In this document: positions 53,687 to 64,000 of the stretch, piece after piece
How the letters are laid out: every line of letters begins with the position of its first letter
Position numbering within the stretch: position 1 is the first letter of the stretch
Made by a program: the position numbers and the translations under genes
The notes under the pieces: model-generated
What the model saw: the letters and a program-made list of their open reading frames with translations, nothing else
The model's database searches: none
Told to the model about the DNA's origin: nothing
Source: Peronospora farinosa
Lineage: Eukaryota > Oomycota > Peronosporomycetes > Peronosporales > Peronosporaceae
Direction of reading: 5' to 3'
Assembly: GCA_947646735.1 (NCBI GenBank)
Contig: CANTFK010000836.1
Location: forward strand, 62,001 to 126,000
DNA: 64,000 nt

Positions 53687-54729
53687 ATGCTCCTTCGTAC
53701 GTGCCTGTGCCATTATTCCCTCGTCGCTCTTCCTAATGCTCTTGTTATAATTAATATAGGCGCCTTCCTTCTACCTCGATCTGCTCGCGTGCTTCCTCGC
53801 CAGCAACTCGCCGCTCTCTTTCAAAGACAAAACTTTCGAGTCTGTCGTGACTACAAGCGTGTCGCTCATCGGCAGTCTGCCCCCCGATCAAATCTCTCTT
53901 TAGCGCTACTCTCGCTCTCTGCACTTGCGTTAAGCTCTGCATCTTGCACTTCTAAGCTTCCAATGGAGTCCGCCAATGCTGTAAAGGCAGAGGAGCTGTA
54001 CAATGACAATACTTTTGACCGTCGCGAGTTGCTCGCTTTGCTTCAAGAGATGCACGCGTCTCAACCAGACGATATCGGTGTGATCTGGCGCCTCACTCGT
54101 GCTGCTTACGACGTATCAAATCTACAAGCCACGAGTGAAGATGAAGAGAAGGAGCTTATGTACTATGCCCAAGACATTATTCAGAAAGGTTTGGACCTTA
54201 CAGAAGACGTGGCAGCTGTGCACAATTGGTATGAAGAGAGTTTGAGGACTTTACGTTCTATCTATAACGAAACACTGCTATGTTGTTGTACAGGTACGGC
54301 ATCATTCTGTCATCTATCGGTGACTATGAAGGTTCCAAGGTCTCAATTGCCAATTCATCCGTCATCAAAAGTCATTGGGAAAAGGCCGTGGAGCTCAATC
54401 CTCATAACCCGACGACGTACTATCTACTAGGACGTTGGTGTATCGCCATTGCCGATCTCTCATGGCTCGAGCGCAAGGCTGCTGCTGTTTTATTTGGAAC
54501 ACCGCCCACGTCTTCCTACGATGAAGCGTTGACTTTTTTGCACAAGTCGGAAGAATTGGCTCCTGACAGCTGGAAAAAGCGCTCCTTGCTCATTGCCCAA
54601 GTCTATCAGAAGAAAAAGGACTATCGAAAGGCCAAGGAATGGGTCCAGAAGGCTCTGGCGATCGCTATTAGTAGTGAAGAGGATGAAATTGCCCATGAAG
54701 AAGCCCAGACGTTGCTCACGAAGCTCTAG
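53687..54729 (+). CDS. RMDN-like TPR protein with mitochondrial presequence
   Basis: Exon junction 54228/54294 (65-base intron) restores HNWYGIILSSIGDYEG and is certain. A second likely intron is 53697-53759 (GTACGT...TATAG); removing it gives 304 residues starting MLLRAFLLPRSARVL, a good mitochondrial presequence, against 325 residues with a less clean start. The C-terminal region carries tetratricopeptide-type helices (HWEKAVELNPHNPTTYYLLGRW, LTFLHKSEELAPDSW, DYRKAKEWVQKAL), as in RMDN1/FAM82 regulators of microtubule dynamics. Biochemical role is unknown. Confidence 0.8.
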
Positions 54730-55071
54730 ATCATGTGGCTCAGGAATCTTCTGGCGATCTTCTTTGTAATAGCTTGAGGCCTTTTGATTGGCTAATATAC
54801 TGTTATTTCCCTTACGTCTTTTATAATCATAAATAATGAATTCTATCCAATGAAATGGCTTTATTCGAGGGGAGTAGTCCTCGGTGGTTATGACGAATTA
54901 TTAGCGATAGCCAAAGGCGCGAGACGTCCAGCCTCGCTTCAGCCGATTCTCGCTCGGGGGCCGATTCTTACTCGCTGTCATTACAACCACATCATCTACA
55001 CAGACGTCTGATACTTTACTTGCTCTTTGCGTTGCGTTTAACGTTGTTCATTGGCTCGAAAACGCTTGACA
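54730..55071. other. Intergenic
   Basis: 342 bases, no gene seen; 3' flank of the TPR gene and promoter of the TBL1-like gene. Confidence 0.4.
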
Positions 55072-57014
55072 ATGGCGATCACATCGGATGAAGTAAACTA
55101 CCTCATCTATCGATACCTCCAGGAATCGGGTTTTTTACATTCGGCATTTACATTCGCCTATGAAAGTCAACTAGCAAAATCTAGTGTAATTAACACGGAA
55201 TTACCGCCTGGTGCACTCGTGTCATTTCTACAAAAGGGACTGCAATATGTCGGTATTGAAGCTCATATTAACGAGGTTTGATTGTATACTAAAGAGAAGA
55301 AGAAGAAGAAGAAAAAGAAAGAGAGAGAAATTATGGACTAACTGGTGGAATTTTATATTGGCTGGAAATACGTGCAGGACGGGACAGAACGAGAGTGTGA
55401 TGGCGACTATTCATTGTTGAGTGCACATGTTTGCCGCGTGGCACAGTCTGCTTCGAGTAGTGCGAGATCATTAAAAGCTTCAAATAAGAGAAAGAGGAAA
55501 GGAGAAGGCTCACCGGATACTGTGGATGGTTCAAAAGGTACAGACGCGAGATTTATGGAAAAAAGAGGAAGAAGAAATGGGGCTGTGAAGGGTTTTTTTA
55601 TTGACTGTTTTATCTTTTTTTTGTTGTAGAGATGAATGGTGTCGACAAATTGGACAAGGAAGCACTCGTGCTGCTTAGTGGACATGAGAAAGAAGTATAT
55701 GCGTGCTCGTGGAACCCGATGAAAAACATTTTGGTGTCGGGATCAAGTGACTCGACGGCTAGAGTCTGGACTTTGCCGAATATAGTGAAAGATAGAAAAG
55801 AGGCGGTGTCTATGGTGCTAAATCATGGTACAGGACCACACAAGGACGTCACAACTCTCGAGTGGAATGTACGTGCTCCATTTCCTTTTTCTTAGGTGTA
55901 GGATGATTACATGACGGATTCTCTTAACTGATGATGGTTATTGTAGCACGACGGATCTTCTTTGGCGTCTGGAACCTACAACGGCAAGACAAGGATCTGG
56001 AATGCGGAAGGAGAGATGAAACATATTTTTCAGTACCACAACGGACCGGTGTTTGCTACACGATGGAGTAAGACAAGTTTGTTTTTGCTCAGCGCTAGTT
56101 TTGACAAGACTGTCGTGGTATGGGATGCTACTACGGAAACAAAAAGGCAACAGCTGAAGCTTCACGATGACCCAATACTGGATGCATCGTGGAAGGATGA
56201 CTCTACTTTTGCAACATGCTCGTCGGACATGAGTATTTGTGTTGCGCGCGTGGGGGAAACGAAGGCTGATGTAGTGTTGCGTGGACACAAGGATGCGATT
56301 AATTCTGTCAAGTGGGACCCGTCTGGGCGATATTTGGCGTCATGTTCAGATGACTACACGGTGAAAATTTGGGAACCGTCGATTGCTATTGACAAGATGA
56401 ATGTAGTGGAAGGTGATGGCATGGATATTGAAAACAACAAGGAGGTGGAATTGGATGCAGCAAGCTCAGCAGCGCTGGTGTATACTTTGCAAGAGCACAA
56501 AAAGGAAGTGTACACATTTCGCTGGAGCTGCACAGGTCCAGGTACAGCTCTGCCTGACCAGCCTTTGATATTAGCCAGTGCGTCTTTTGATGGCACCGTG
56601 AAACTTTGGGACGTCGAGTCGGGTTGTTGTAGGAGAACATTTGATCATCAGTACGTGGTGTACAGTTTGCAACTAAATGTTGTTTTTCACCTCATGTACT
56701 AACATGGCTATTGCAGGTATCCTGTGTATGGTGTTGCGTTTAGTCCGGATGGGGAGCATCTGGCTAGTGGAACAGTAGGAGGAATGCTCAATGTCTGGTC
56801 ATTAAAGGTGCGTCAATGTGGCTTTTGTGTGAGGCTCAAATGTCTTGGCTAAAGCGGGATATGTGTGTGCTCTATGTTCTGTCAGGGTGGGTGCTTAGTA
56901 AAGACGTATCAAGCAAATGGCGATATCTACGAAGTCAATTGGAACAAGCAGGGTGATCAGATCGCCGCGTGCGTGTCCAGCGGTGACGTCGCAATTATCA
57001 ATTTTCGATTGTAG
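55072..57014 (+). CDS. TBL1: TBL1/TBL1XR1-like LisH-WD40 protein
   Basis: Six exons: 55072-55275, 55378-55537, 55630-55868, 55947-56650, 56717-56807 and 56886-57014, summing to 1527 bases (508 residues). The N-terminal LisH dimerisation motif ([21 protein letters not shown]) is typical of TBL1. WD40 repeats follow: [84 protein letters not shown] and [11 protein letters not shown]. These proteins are cofactors of SMRT/NCoR-type histone deacetylase complexes. A Lys/Arg-rich nuclear signal (NKRKRKGEG) lies between the LisH and the propeller. Confidence 0.94.
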
Positions 57015-57357
57015 TATTTACCCAGGAACTTATGCAAACAAGCAGTAAGAGTACTCGTGGACCAAGTCGGTTACGAAAATTTCAGCAAACTCGTCAAGAG
57101 GAAGCAATTGCGACTTTGCAGCGCCCGATGTCCGGCTCATAAGGACAAGAGCATAAACTCCTCTTTTTTACCAACGTTGTATTAATTAATTGCCACTCCG
57201 ATTTATATGCGTCGGACCTAAATGTATGTACGTACAATTACCTTTTGTATGTACATTATTTTTATGTACGTACAAAAACCTTTCAAGTACATCCTCTATT
57301 TTGTCCAATGAAATCGCTTAAAACTTATTGTCGAACCACGCTGACAGTACCAAGGTG
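57015..57357. other. Intergenic with palindromic GTACGTAC words
   Basis: Around 57220-57290 the palindrome-rich words GTACGTAC, GTATGTAC and TATGTACGTAC recur about every 25 bases with AT-rich spacing. No gene is seen. The function, if any, is unknown. Confidence 0.45.
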
Positions 57358-59075
57358 ATGATCAGCTATGACACCTTCTTGGGACCTCATGCACGCGTTC
57401 GTGAGGCGGATTTAGCTTCCAAAGGGCTTCTTATGCTCGCTAAGCATCCCACACCGGTCTCCGAGCTTTTTTCGCCTTGTTTTGACGCTTCAGACAAGTT
57501 CTACGAGAGTCGTGACGATGACAGTGACAGCTGTGACCTCTTTTACAAGATTAATGCAATCGAAAAGGATCAAGAGCAGGAGATCAAGCAGAAAAAAATG
57601 CCATTGGTGGACGTATTCGACAGCTTTTACAGCTCATGATGCTGCAGAGTCATAACGTTGGCGACGCCCGCTCTGCTCTCGTGGTCAAACTGCTGCGAGT
57701 CGTCAAGGTAAATGAGTTGATGCTGACTCGAACCACCGACGAACAAATCGCTGCGCTGCTAATGACGCCATCACATATGAAATTCTGGCATCTGTGGACC
57801 AGGAGGAGCGGCGTCGAAAGGTTGGTGGTGCACCAGCTGCAGCTGCAGCCTGTGGCTCCGACGCTGTTTAGTCCTGGACAATTGAACTCGTTTCGAGTGT
57901 TGGAGCTTATGGATGTGCTGGATTCGACGACTGGTGGAATGGGTAAAAGAGTGCTGACAAAAGTGAGACGAAGAACTTAGTCGAACACATGGATGGCAAG
58001 AGACAATGAGACTGAGAAGTCGAGTTCTGTCGAGTTCTGTCGCTTCTGCTCGGCCTGCCGAGTCCCCCTGCTGCTCAACATCGGTGTCGACTATGTGGGT
58101 GGCAGGATATCACCGTAGTCGGAGCTGTCCGTGTCGAGAGACGATTGGTATCAGCACTTGCAACTTAGTTATGAACTTACCCGAAAGCTTGGATGTTAGC
58201 GCAGACGCAATGGTCCATGACCAGAATTTTGCACGTTGTGTAACTCGTAGAGAAATTATGCTACGGAGCGACATCAATGTCGCAAATACGAGGCTTATGG
58301 TGCTCATCGTAGTCAAAGGTGCTTGTCGCCAGTGAACTCTCGATCGGCAGATCCGCGGCAGGGGCAACATTTCTGCACATACTGCAATGCATGGTGACCA
58401 CATGCGTCAGATAAGCATCGGTGTCGATTATGTGGGGCTGTGGGCTTGCATCGGTCTGATGTCTGTCCCGAACGCCGTAGCAGCAACACAATGTTGTCAT
58501 AATCAGTGGATGCAGCGTCCAAGGTTCGAGACCGCGTACTGAGAAAGATCCCGCAGGTGCTGCCTCCTCCGGCTGTGACACTTGTGTGGCGTAGACTCGA
58601 TAAGGTTGGCGATGCTGATCTCATCTTGCGCAAAACATTGCAACGGATAGGTGTTTGGGGTGGTGGGTCCCAGACGCCTATCACTACACCTTACGCACCT
58701 CCAAGTGTCAAGACCAGCTCAGATGATGGAGCAGCTACCAGCAGTCATGAAAGCGAGATGATAAACCAGGATTTGTCCGAGTTGACGTCGTCATCCCGTC
58801 GCGAGACTCCTGCGCCTTTATCATCATGTAACTCTTCGTCGGTGTTTGTTCTGGACGAGGGGCAGTCTAGTGGTGTGTACGTCTTGTCTTATGCTGAAGG
58901 CCTGTCGGTGGTCCCCGCACGCATGCTCAAGTACATGCGGTTGCTCATGCACCATGAAGTGTCAACAAATGCCTTTACCGTGGTGGTTCGCTTTGATCCG
59001 CGACCGTCGCACTGGGAGCTTATGAAGCGTGGTATGGTATCACCTCAATCACTACCATCTAGTCCAACTCTCTAA
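57358..59075 (+). pseudogene. Degenerate FYVE-like zinc-finger gene
   Basis: From the ATG at 57358 coding frames follow each other, but they change frame. The first change sits in a 7-A run at about 57592-57598, after which KNAIGGRIRQLLQLMML continues into a helical stretch. A stop at about 57978 separates FCRFCSACRVPLLLN from the preceding exon-like block, and another shift occurs near 58075. The phrase HRCRLCG appears twice (about 58078 and 58411), the second time in CTYCNAWWPHASDKHRCRLCG, a FYVE-like pattern. The final frame to 59075 is Ser-rich and ends YVLSYAEGLSVVPARML. START/FYVE-type fingers are numerous in oomycetes. A multi-exon gene with missed introns is possible, but the shifts within fingers suggest decay. 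Confidence 0.5.
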
Positions 59076-60187
59076 GTCATCACTTGCAAAAGCGAATGTC
59101 ACACTACACTCTTCAAACGATACTGGGAGCGGGTGACAAGCTTCGAGATCTAGAAGCAGCGCGACGGAAAATTCAATTGTAATTGCGACAAGAGGGGCAT
59201 TTTAAGGTCAAGTTTCGAGGTCCACATCGGGATTGTCCGACTATGGTGAGGCAGCATAGCAGCAAACGTGTACCGTTGTTTGTGGCCTTATAGGCCGCTC
59301 GAGGGCCCGCTGATCTAAATTGCGCGGTCGTCAGAACGATGGCGCGTATCGTGGAGTGTAGCCCCTTTATAACCGCTTCCGAGGTCCGTCAAACTGACTT
59401 GGGCGATGACGCGGGGACGCCGCGAGTGTCTTTATGGACATCCTTCGTTCACTGTCCACCAAACTGGTACTGAATGTACTTGATAATTATGAACGAAGGA
59501 ATTAGTGCGATCTGGAAAAAATGTTGGATACATGATCTGGTCATGGCTAAAAATCGTTGGCCGCGCGCGACTTCCGGTCCCACAAAGCAAATTTTCCAAG
59601 AACGTGATTCCGTCCGTTCCATTTTCGGACGGAATCGGGGATTAGTTAGACTGGCCTGCCTCGTCTGAGACAGCCAGTTTGGTACCCGGTCTTACCTTCA
59701 AGGCATCACCTGCCCTCTGCATGTGCTCGTGTCTGGTCAAATTGTCCCACGGTCCCACGTGCCCTTTGGAGTGTCCCCCCCCTGAAGCCCGTCGATTGGA
59801 GCGAGCAGAATGAGTGAGTGCAGAGGAAAACGGCATAAGTCATAGTAGCAGATCAGACCATTTTTTTCAATTAGACATATCTTATACAATCATAAGGATT
59901 AAAATAGACAGTCTGATCACGCATCATGTAGTAGTAATTTAGAATTAAGATATTTAAATTGTAACGCTTATGTAGCAGTAAAAGTTCTAAATTATACGAG
60001 TCCCCTTTGTGTTGTACCACAAAAAAATTGAAGTGAAGCTTCTCTACCCGTAGAAGTCCGACTTTCTGAACTCAAGTGGAGCAAAAAAGAGGTACCAAAA
60101 CATCTGCAGTGTTAAATGGACCGTCTCCTCCGATCCGAGACATGCTTTTTGCCTATTGTCGCTACTTACCAACTTTCATTATCCCGA
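59076..60187. other. Gene-free stretch with a hairpin
   Basis: 1.1 kb without a supported gene and GC-richer in the middle than its surroundings. It contains the perfect inverted repeat at 59606-59636. It could be a relic of a mobile element, but no protein motif is present. Confidence 0.4.
59606..59636. repeat. Perfect 11-bp inverted repeat (hairpin)
   Basis: GATTCCGTCCG at 59606-59616 and its exact complement CGGACGGAATC at 59626-59636 flank a 9-base loop. No following T-run makes it a terminator in the bacterial sense. It could be an element end, a structured RNA or chance. Confidence 0.8.
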
Positions 60188-61105
60188 ATGCGTCTCTCAG
60201 CTCTTATGCTAGTGTTAATCGTGATGATAATAGGGACATTTTCATCTTCCACTAACGCGGATTGGAATCGCAAGGTCTCCTCTACTACAAAAGATCGTTT
60301 GAGTTTGGATAAGAAGACAAATGGAATAACAAGAACTTTGCAAGAACTGGCAACTATTAACAAGCCGGAGGTGGGTTCCGAGTCTTTTGCGTTAGTGGAC
60401 AGCTACGACTGTAACAACGATATGGTGGCGATCGTGAGAAAGTTTTTCAAGGCGAACGACGCTACGTTTAACAAGTGCATCTCTGATAGCGGATACCAGA
60501 TCTATCCGTACACAGGCACATTACCTGACTCGAAAACCATTGTGGGACTTGTCAACTCGAACGCCTGCATGGGTATCGTCACCGCCGTCGTTCTACTCAA
60601 TATGCCTCCGTGTATTTTGGAAAAATTGGCCATGCGAGCCGCATGCGAGACAATTCTTCATTACTCGATGGCGATGAGAAATGGTGCTGGACCTCCGACG
60701 GCAGAGCAGTTTAAAGAGGTAATGACGTGGCGGCGAGATGTGGATCTCGCCAGAGCAGCTAATAAACCATTTGACGGCAGGTCGGAGACGTTTGCGGTCT
60801 TTACGCGAAATTTGCGTAAGGCGATCGTTTCGAGTAAAGTCGCCGTTATGAAAAACTACACGGTTGTATTAGACGAAGATGATGCCGACTTTATGGATGG
60901 AAAGCAGCTTTCGTTTGTTTCCACCAACTCCTCGAAAGATTACTTCGTCGGTAGAGTCGTAGCTTCTGAACAAGCCAGCGACGACCTGCCGACCGTAGCA
61001 TCTACCGAGCTGATATTTCGTACACAAACTTCAGACTCCGTGACGGTAGCGACAGCTTCAATGACATTCGCTATGACGCTAGCGCTCGCAGCGGCATTTA
61101 TCTAG
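60188..61105 (+). CDS. Elicitin-like secreted protein, probably GPI-anchored
   Basis: 305 residues from the ATG at 60188, chosen because it starts a signal peptide (MRLSALMLVLIVMIIGT); an in-frame ATG at 60116 would add a non-secretory leader. The elicitin core lies at about residues 70-160: Cys75, Cys97, Cys127, Cys142 and Cys153 with SYDCNN, TFNKCISDSGY and NMPPCIL. Elicitins bind sterols and trigger plant defence. Compared with cryptogein spacing, the third cysteine (Cys51) is missing and the sixth is displaced. The long Thr/Asp-rich tail ends in a hydrophobic stretch (TFAMTLALAAAFI) typical of a GPI-attachment signal. The first Cys is preceded by about 45 residues not found in classical elicitins. 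Confidence 0.82.
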   Translation: MRLSALMLVLIVMIIGTFSSSTNADWNRKVSSTTKDRLSLDKKTNGITRTLQELATINKPEVGSESFALVDSYDCNNDMVAIVRKFFKANDATFNKCISDSGYQIYPYTGTLPDSKTIVGLVNSNACMGIVTAVVLLNMPPCILEKLAMRAACETILHYSMAMRNGAGPPTAEQFKEVMTWRRDVDLARAANKPFDGRSETFAVFTRNLRKAIVSSKVAVMKNYTVVLDEDDADFMDGKQLSFVSTNSSKDYFVGRVVASEQASDDLPTVASTELIFRTQTSDSVTVATASMTFAMTLALAAAFI

Positions 61106-61186
61106 GCAACACGAGGTCTGTAGTCAGGTTATAAAATACAGGCAACTAAGTACATGTACCACCATCCACTTCTATATTCCACAATC

Positions 61187-64000
61187 TCAAAACTTGGCCT
61201 TGCGTTTCAAGCTCAATTCCTTCTTTGCCTGCTTCCGGTCCTCCTTCGTCAGCACGAGCGGAGCGATCGTCGTACCAGCATGTTTCATGATCTTGGGAGC
61301 CGTCAGCACATTCGTCACCTGTGAAGTGTTCCAGTCGCTGCCCAAGGGATTGCGCATTGCAGCCTCGTATTCCGCCCGCGATGTGAATGGGTACGGTACA
61401 TCCTTGACTTTAAACTTGGCAGCCTTCTTATCCTTCTTCTCATTAATCAAAACCTTGTCAAGACGAGCATCCTTGCGGCCAGCCAGAGCCTTTTGCTTGG
61501 CCTCACGCGCAATATTCTTTGCTTTCTGCTCACGCGCAACTTGATGCTTCGACACTCGCACGCCATCGCCTGCCCAGCTACCCCATCCAGACATACCCAC
61601 GAGCTTAGCAATCTCGATACCCTTCTTCGCGTCAGCATCCCGGCCAGCCAATCGATCTTTCTCCTGAGCAAGCACGTCCTCTTCATCGGCGACAAATTCG
61701 AATGCACGACGCACAAGTTCATCCTGACCAGCATGTTGCACACTTTTCGGTGTCGTCTTGTTTTTCTTCTTCTTGTTGTTGCCAGACACTGTGTGCTCGG
61801 GCTCCCTGGCAACTTCATTACTGACCTGATCCAACTTTCGCTTCTTGCCATTCTTCGACACCTTTGCGGTGTCGTTAGTAAGTGTGGCAAAAGAGGAATC
61901 CTCGTTACTTGTCTTCTTCGTGTCTTGATCAAGAGACGCGATAGCTGCCGCCACGTCCGGTTGCGCACCTTCTTTCTTCTGTTGCAATTTCTTCCTATTC
62001 TTCTTGCTACGAGACTTGCTCTTCGTATCAGTCGACAGCCACGGGTTCTCTTCACCCTCTGCAGCCGGCTCCATGTCAGCGTCTTCTGCTGACTCAACCT
62101 TTGACTGGGACTCAGAAGCAGCATTGATAGCTTTCTGATCAAGGGTCTTGACACCAAGCTCCAACTCCTTGCTCTGCTTCTTGTCTCCGTTCGAAAGCGC
62201 GACACTGCTACCACCTTCGCCAAGGTCAACCGCAACCACGCCTGAGGTATGGGTCGACATGCCGCCACTCATGCTTACGTTGGTCGTTTGGAGTGCACTT
62301 CCAGCCAGTGCAAGGTCAACGGCTACCTTGTCCGCTTCTGTCACCACCACCTTCTTCTTCAGCTTCTTGACACGTTTGTTCTTCTTCGCAGCAAAACCTT
62401 CGTCGCCGGAGCTAAGATAGTCCTCACCATCTGAAAGAATACGATCGCCATCGGCACCGTCGCCAGTGCGAATCTCACGAAGAAGCTTCTCAGCCTCAGC
62501 ACGCGCCTCCTCACGCTGCTTTTCGGCTGCGCGCTGCATGAACTTCATTCCTTGTAGACCTCGTTTATTGCCAGCCTCCTCAGAATCTGCGTCAATTTCC
62601 GAGACCAAAGCATTCGCTTGCCTTTCTAAACGCTTCTGTAGACGCGAAACACCATCCTCTTCACAATTGTCTTCATCATCATCCATATCATCCTCGTCAC
62701 TGTACACCGTATTGATCTTGCGGCGCAATTCCTCACCACGACGCAACTGGTCGGCAATGGCACTACGCGTCGCATCGTCAGCTTGAGTACCACGGCGAAG
62801 CTGGTGCTTCACCCACTTGCTTGTGTTGCGATGCTTGAGAGTTAATCGTTCCTCCGCTCGCTTCTCCGCCAGCTCCTCGTCAAGCTTACGAGCTAACTCC
62901 GGGTCCAAAGCACGCAGCTCTTCCTTTTGTCTTGCCACGGTCTTCTTGTCCTGCGCATTACGAATCTTGTGGTACAACTTGCTCTTTATCTTTTTAACAC
63001 GCTTCTTCTTTTGTTCCTCATAAAATAGCAGCGACCTCAGTTTCGCAAGCTCTTTCTGCCGCGCAGCCACTTCCTCCGTCGACACGTGCTTACGCGCAAG
63101 CTCTTCCTCCTCACCTTTTGCTTGCTTCTTGTCACTCAAGTCGCCAGCCTCCAACAAAGCCGCGACGCTCTTTTCCATGTCTGTCTGTGCAACAAACTTG
63201 CTCGCCAACGCTGCAGGTGTCAACTTCTCAAGTTTTGGGGCCTGAACACGCAAATCCAGCGTCTCCTTCTGTCTGTTGCGACGCACCACCGGCTCAAAAA
63301 GATCCACGCTCTTAGTCTTTTCCATATAGGCCAATTTACGTTGCGCACGTGCATCATGCACCGCTTCCCGATTGGCCTCGAGTGTAAGCGTCATGCCATC
63401 TCCTTCAAGTTCCCTAATCTGCTGTCTCATGCGTCTCAAGTCTAGTCCTAGCTTGGTCTTCTCCTGAGCCTCCTTGTTATCCTCCTCAGCAGTCTCCGCT
63501 CCAGGTTTCACCATCTGTGCACCCAAAAGATTGCCGAGTGTCAGCTCTCCGTCTACAGCTTCATTGGCAAACTGCGAGTCGATCTCAATGAGCTTCTTGG
63601 TGCTCTTGTGCTCGACCAAACTGTCCACCATCTTGCTCAAATTCTTAATCTTTTCTTCTTCTCCTTCTTTTTCTTCTTCACTGATACTAACAAGTCTAGC
63701 AGCAGGTGCAGTACCTAAAAGGTCCGAAAGTAAATCTCCTCCTTCTTCTTCTTCTTCTCCTCCTCCTCCTTCTTCTTCTTTGCCCTTTGTCCCATTAAAA
63801 AATAGTCCATAGGCTGCCTCATCTTCACTATTAAACGCTTCATCTTCATCCACTTCGGAATCTTCCTGGTCAAATGTCGGCTCTTCGTACTCGAAAACTT
63901 CATTCACGTCGGCCCGTGCGTTCATCGTGCGTTCCTGATGCGCGGCTTTTTCTTCATCGTCACTAAATACGTCATTAGACTGGATACTAATGCCTTTACT
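61187..64000 (-). CDS. UTP14: UTP14-like small-subunit processome protein (5' end outside window)
   Basis: The frame is open from the right edge (SKGISIQSNDVFSDDEEK) to a stop at 61187, about 938 residues visible. UTP14 activates the helicase DHR1 during 18S rRNA maturation in the nucleolus. Diagnostic features: long alternating acidic and Lys-rich regions, NPWLSTD, SGWGSWAGDGV, and the C-terminal RKQAKKELSLKRKAKF. Met at 63925 is internal, since coding continues upstream; the true start lies beyond 64000. Convergent with the elicitin-like gene, about 80 bases apart. Confidence 0.93.
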   Translation of the reverse strand, partial: SKGISIQSNDVFSDDEEKAAHQERTMNARADVNEVFEYEEPTFDQEDSEVDEDEAFNSEDEAAYGLFFNGTKGKEEEGGGGEEEEEGGDLLSDLLGTAPAARLVSISEEEKEGEEEKIKNLSKMVDSLVEHKSTKKLIEIDSQFANEAVDGELTLGNLLGAQMVKPGAETAEEDNKEAQEKTKLGLDLRRMRQQIRELEGDGMTLTLEANREAVHDARAQRKLAYMEKTKSVDLFEPVVRRNRQKETLDLRVQAPKLEKLTPAALASKFVAQTDMEKSVAALLEAGDLSDKKQAKGEEEELARKHVSTEEVAARQKELAKLRSLLFYEEQKKKRVKKIKSKLYHKIRNAQDKKTVARQKEELRALDPELARKLDEELAEKRAEERLTLKHRNTSKWVKHQLRRGTQADDATRSAIADQLRRGEELRRKINTVYSDEDDMDDDEDNCEEDGVSRLQKRLERQANALVSEIDADSEEAGNKRGLQGMKFMQRAAEKQREEARAEAEKLLREIRTGDGADGDRILSDGEDYLSSGDEGFAAKKNKRVKKLKKKVVVTEADKVAVDLALAGSALQTTNVSMSGGMSTHTSGVVAVDLGEGGSSVALSNGDKKQSKELELGVKTLDQKAINAASESQSKVESAEDADMEPAAEGEENPWLSTDTKSKSRSKKNRKKLQQKKEGAQPDVAAAIASLDQDTKKTSNEDSSFATLTNDTAKVSKNGKKRKLDQVSNEVAREPEHTVSGNNKKKKNKTTPKSVQHAGQDELVRRAFEFVADEEDVLAQEKDRLAGRDADAKKGIEIAKLVGMSGWGSWAGDGVRVSKHQVAREQKAKNIAREAKQKALAGRKDARLDKVLINEKKDKKAAKFKVKDVPYPFTSRAEYEAAMRNPLGSDWNTSQVTNVLTAPKIMKHAGTTIAPLVLTKEDRKQAKKELSLKRKAKF

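Noticed and set aside
59250..59840. Retrotransposon LTR
   Set aside because: Only raised GC and one hairpin support it; no terminal repeat pair or protein motif was found.
1..64000. A CRISPR array or a bacterial-type operon
   Set aside because: No regularly spaced identical repeats with unique spacers occur, and genes have spliceosomal introns.

Overview
The window comes from a eukaryotic, gene-dense nuclear chromosome and fits an oomycete of the Peronosporales (Phytophthora or downy-mildew type). The evidence is a GPI-type elicitin-like gene, a decayed RxLR-like effector with repeated WY-type modules, very short GT-AG introns (about 50-130 bases), many single-exon genes, gene spacing of 100-400 bases and conserved housekeeping proteins of stramenopile character. 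The species cannot be fixed from the sequence alone. || Layout. 1-5.2 kb is a repeat-rich segment: two direct repeats of about 720 bases bracket a secreted serine protease-like gene whose signal peptide is out of frame. 5.2-36.7 kb is a housekeeping block: tRNA m5C methyltransferase NSUN2 (-), dUTPase (+), RING-like/protein kinase (-), PHD-Tudor chromatin reader (+), dihydrofolate reductase (-), an AP-4-like beta adaptin (+), a focadhesin/RST1 homologue (+), a NIPA Mg2+ transporter (+), ISWI remodeller (-), NOP9 pumilio protein (+) and an unrecognised 828-residue protein (-). 36.7-42 kb is a gene-poor island with the decayed effector and a second, broken NSUN2 copy. 42-57 kb holds a small membrane protein (-), a secreted beta-propeller-like protein with heptapeptide repeats (+), a YchF/OLA1-type GTPase (-), mitochondrial HDHD5 phosphatase (+), a multi-CXC LIN54/tesmin-like factor (-), ribosomal stalk protein P0 (-), ethanolamine-phosphate cytidylyltransferase (+), an RMDN-like TPR protein (+) and TBL1-like WD40 protein (+). 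57-59 kb is a decaying FYVE-like finger gene. 60.1-61.1 kb is the elicitin-like gene and 61.2 kb to the right edge is UTP14, running off the window. || Working together. There is no operon-like pathway, but several genes share themes: rRNA/tRNA maturation and translation (NSUN2, NOP9, UTP14, P0, the GTPase), chromatin (ISWI, PHD-Tudor, TBL1, LIN54-like), nucleotide supply (dUTPase, DHFR) and secretion/host interaction (protease, effector, repeat protein, elicitin). Neighbours are often divergent with 120-330 bases between starts (NSUN2/dUTPase, DHFR/AP-4 beta, ISWI/NOP9, GTPase/HDHD5, P0/ECT), suggesting shared promoters, or convergent with very short 3' gaps. || Gene models with introns were built by reading splice sites and checking that the frame stays open through every junction. 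A recurring oddity is single-base frame breaks, two of them in 7-A runs, in otherwise coding sequence; these may be true decay or assembly indels and are reported separately.
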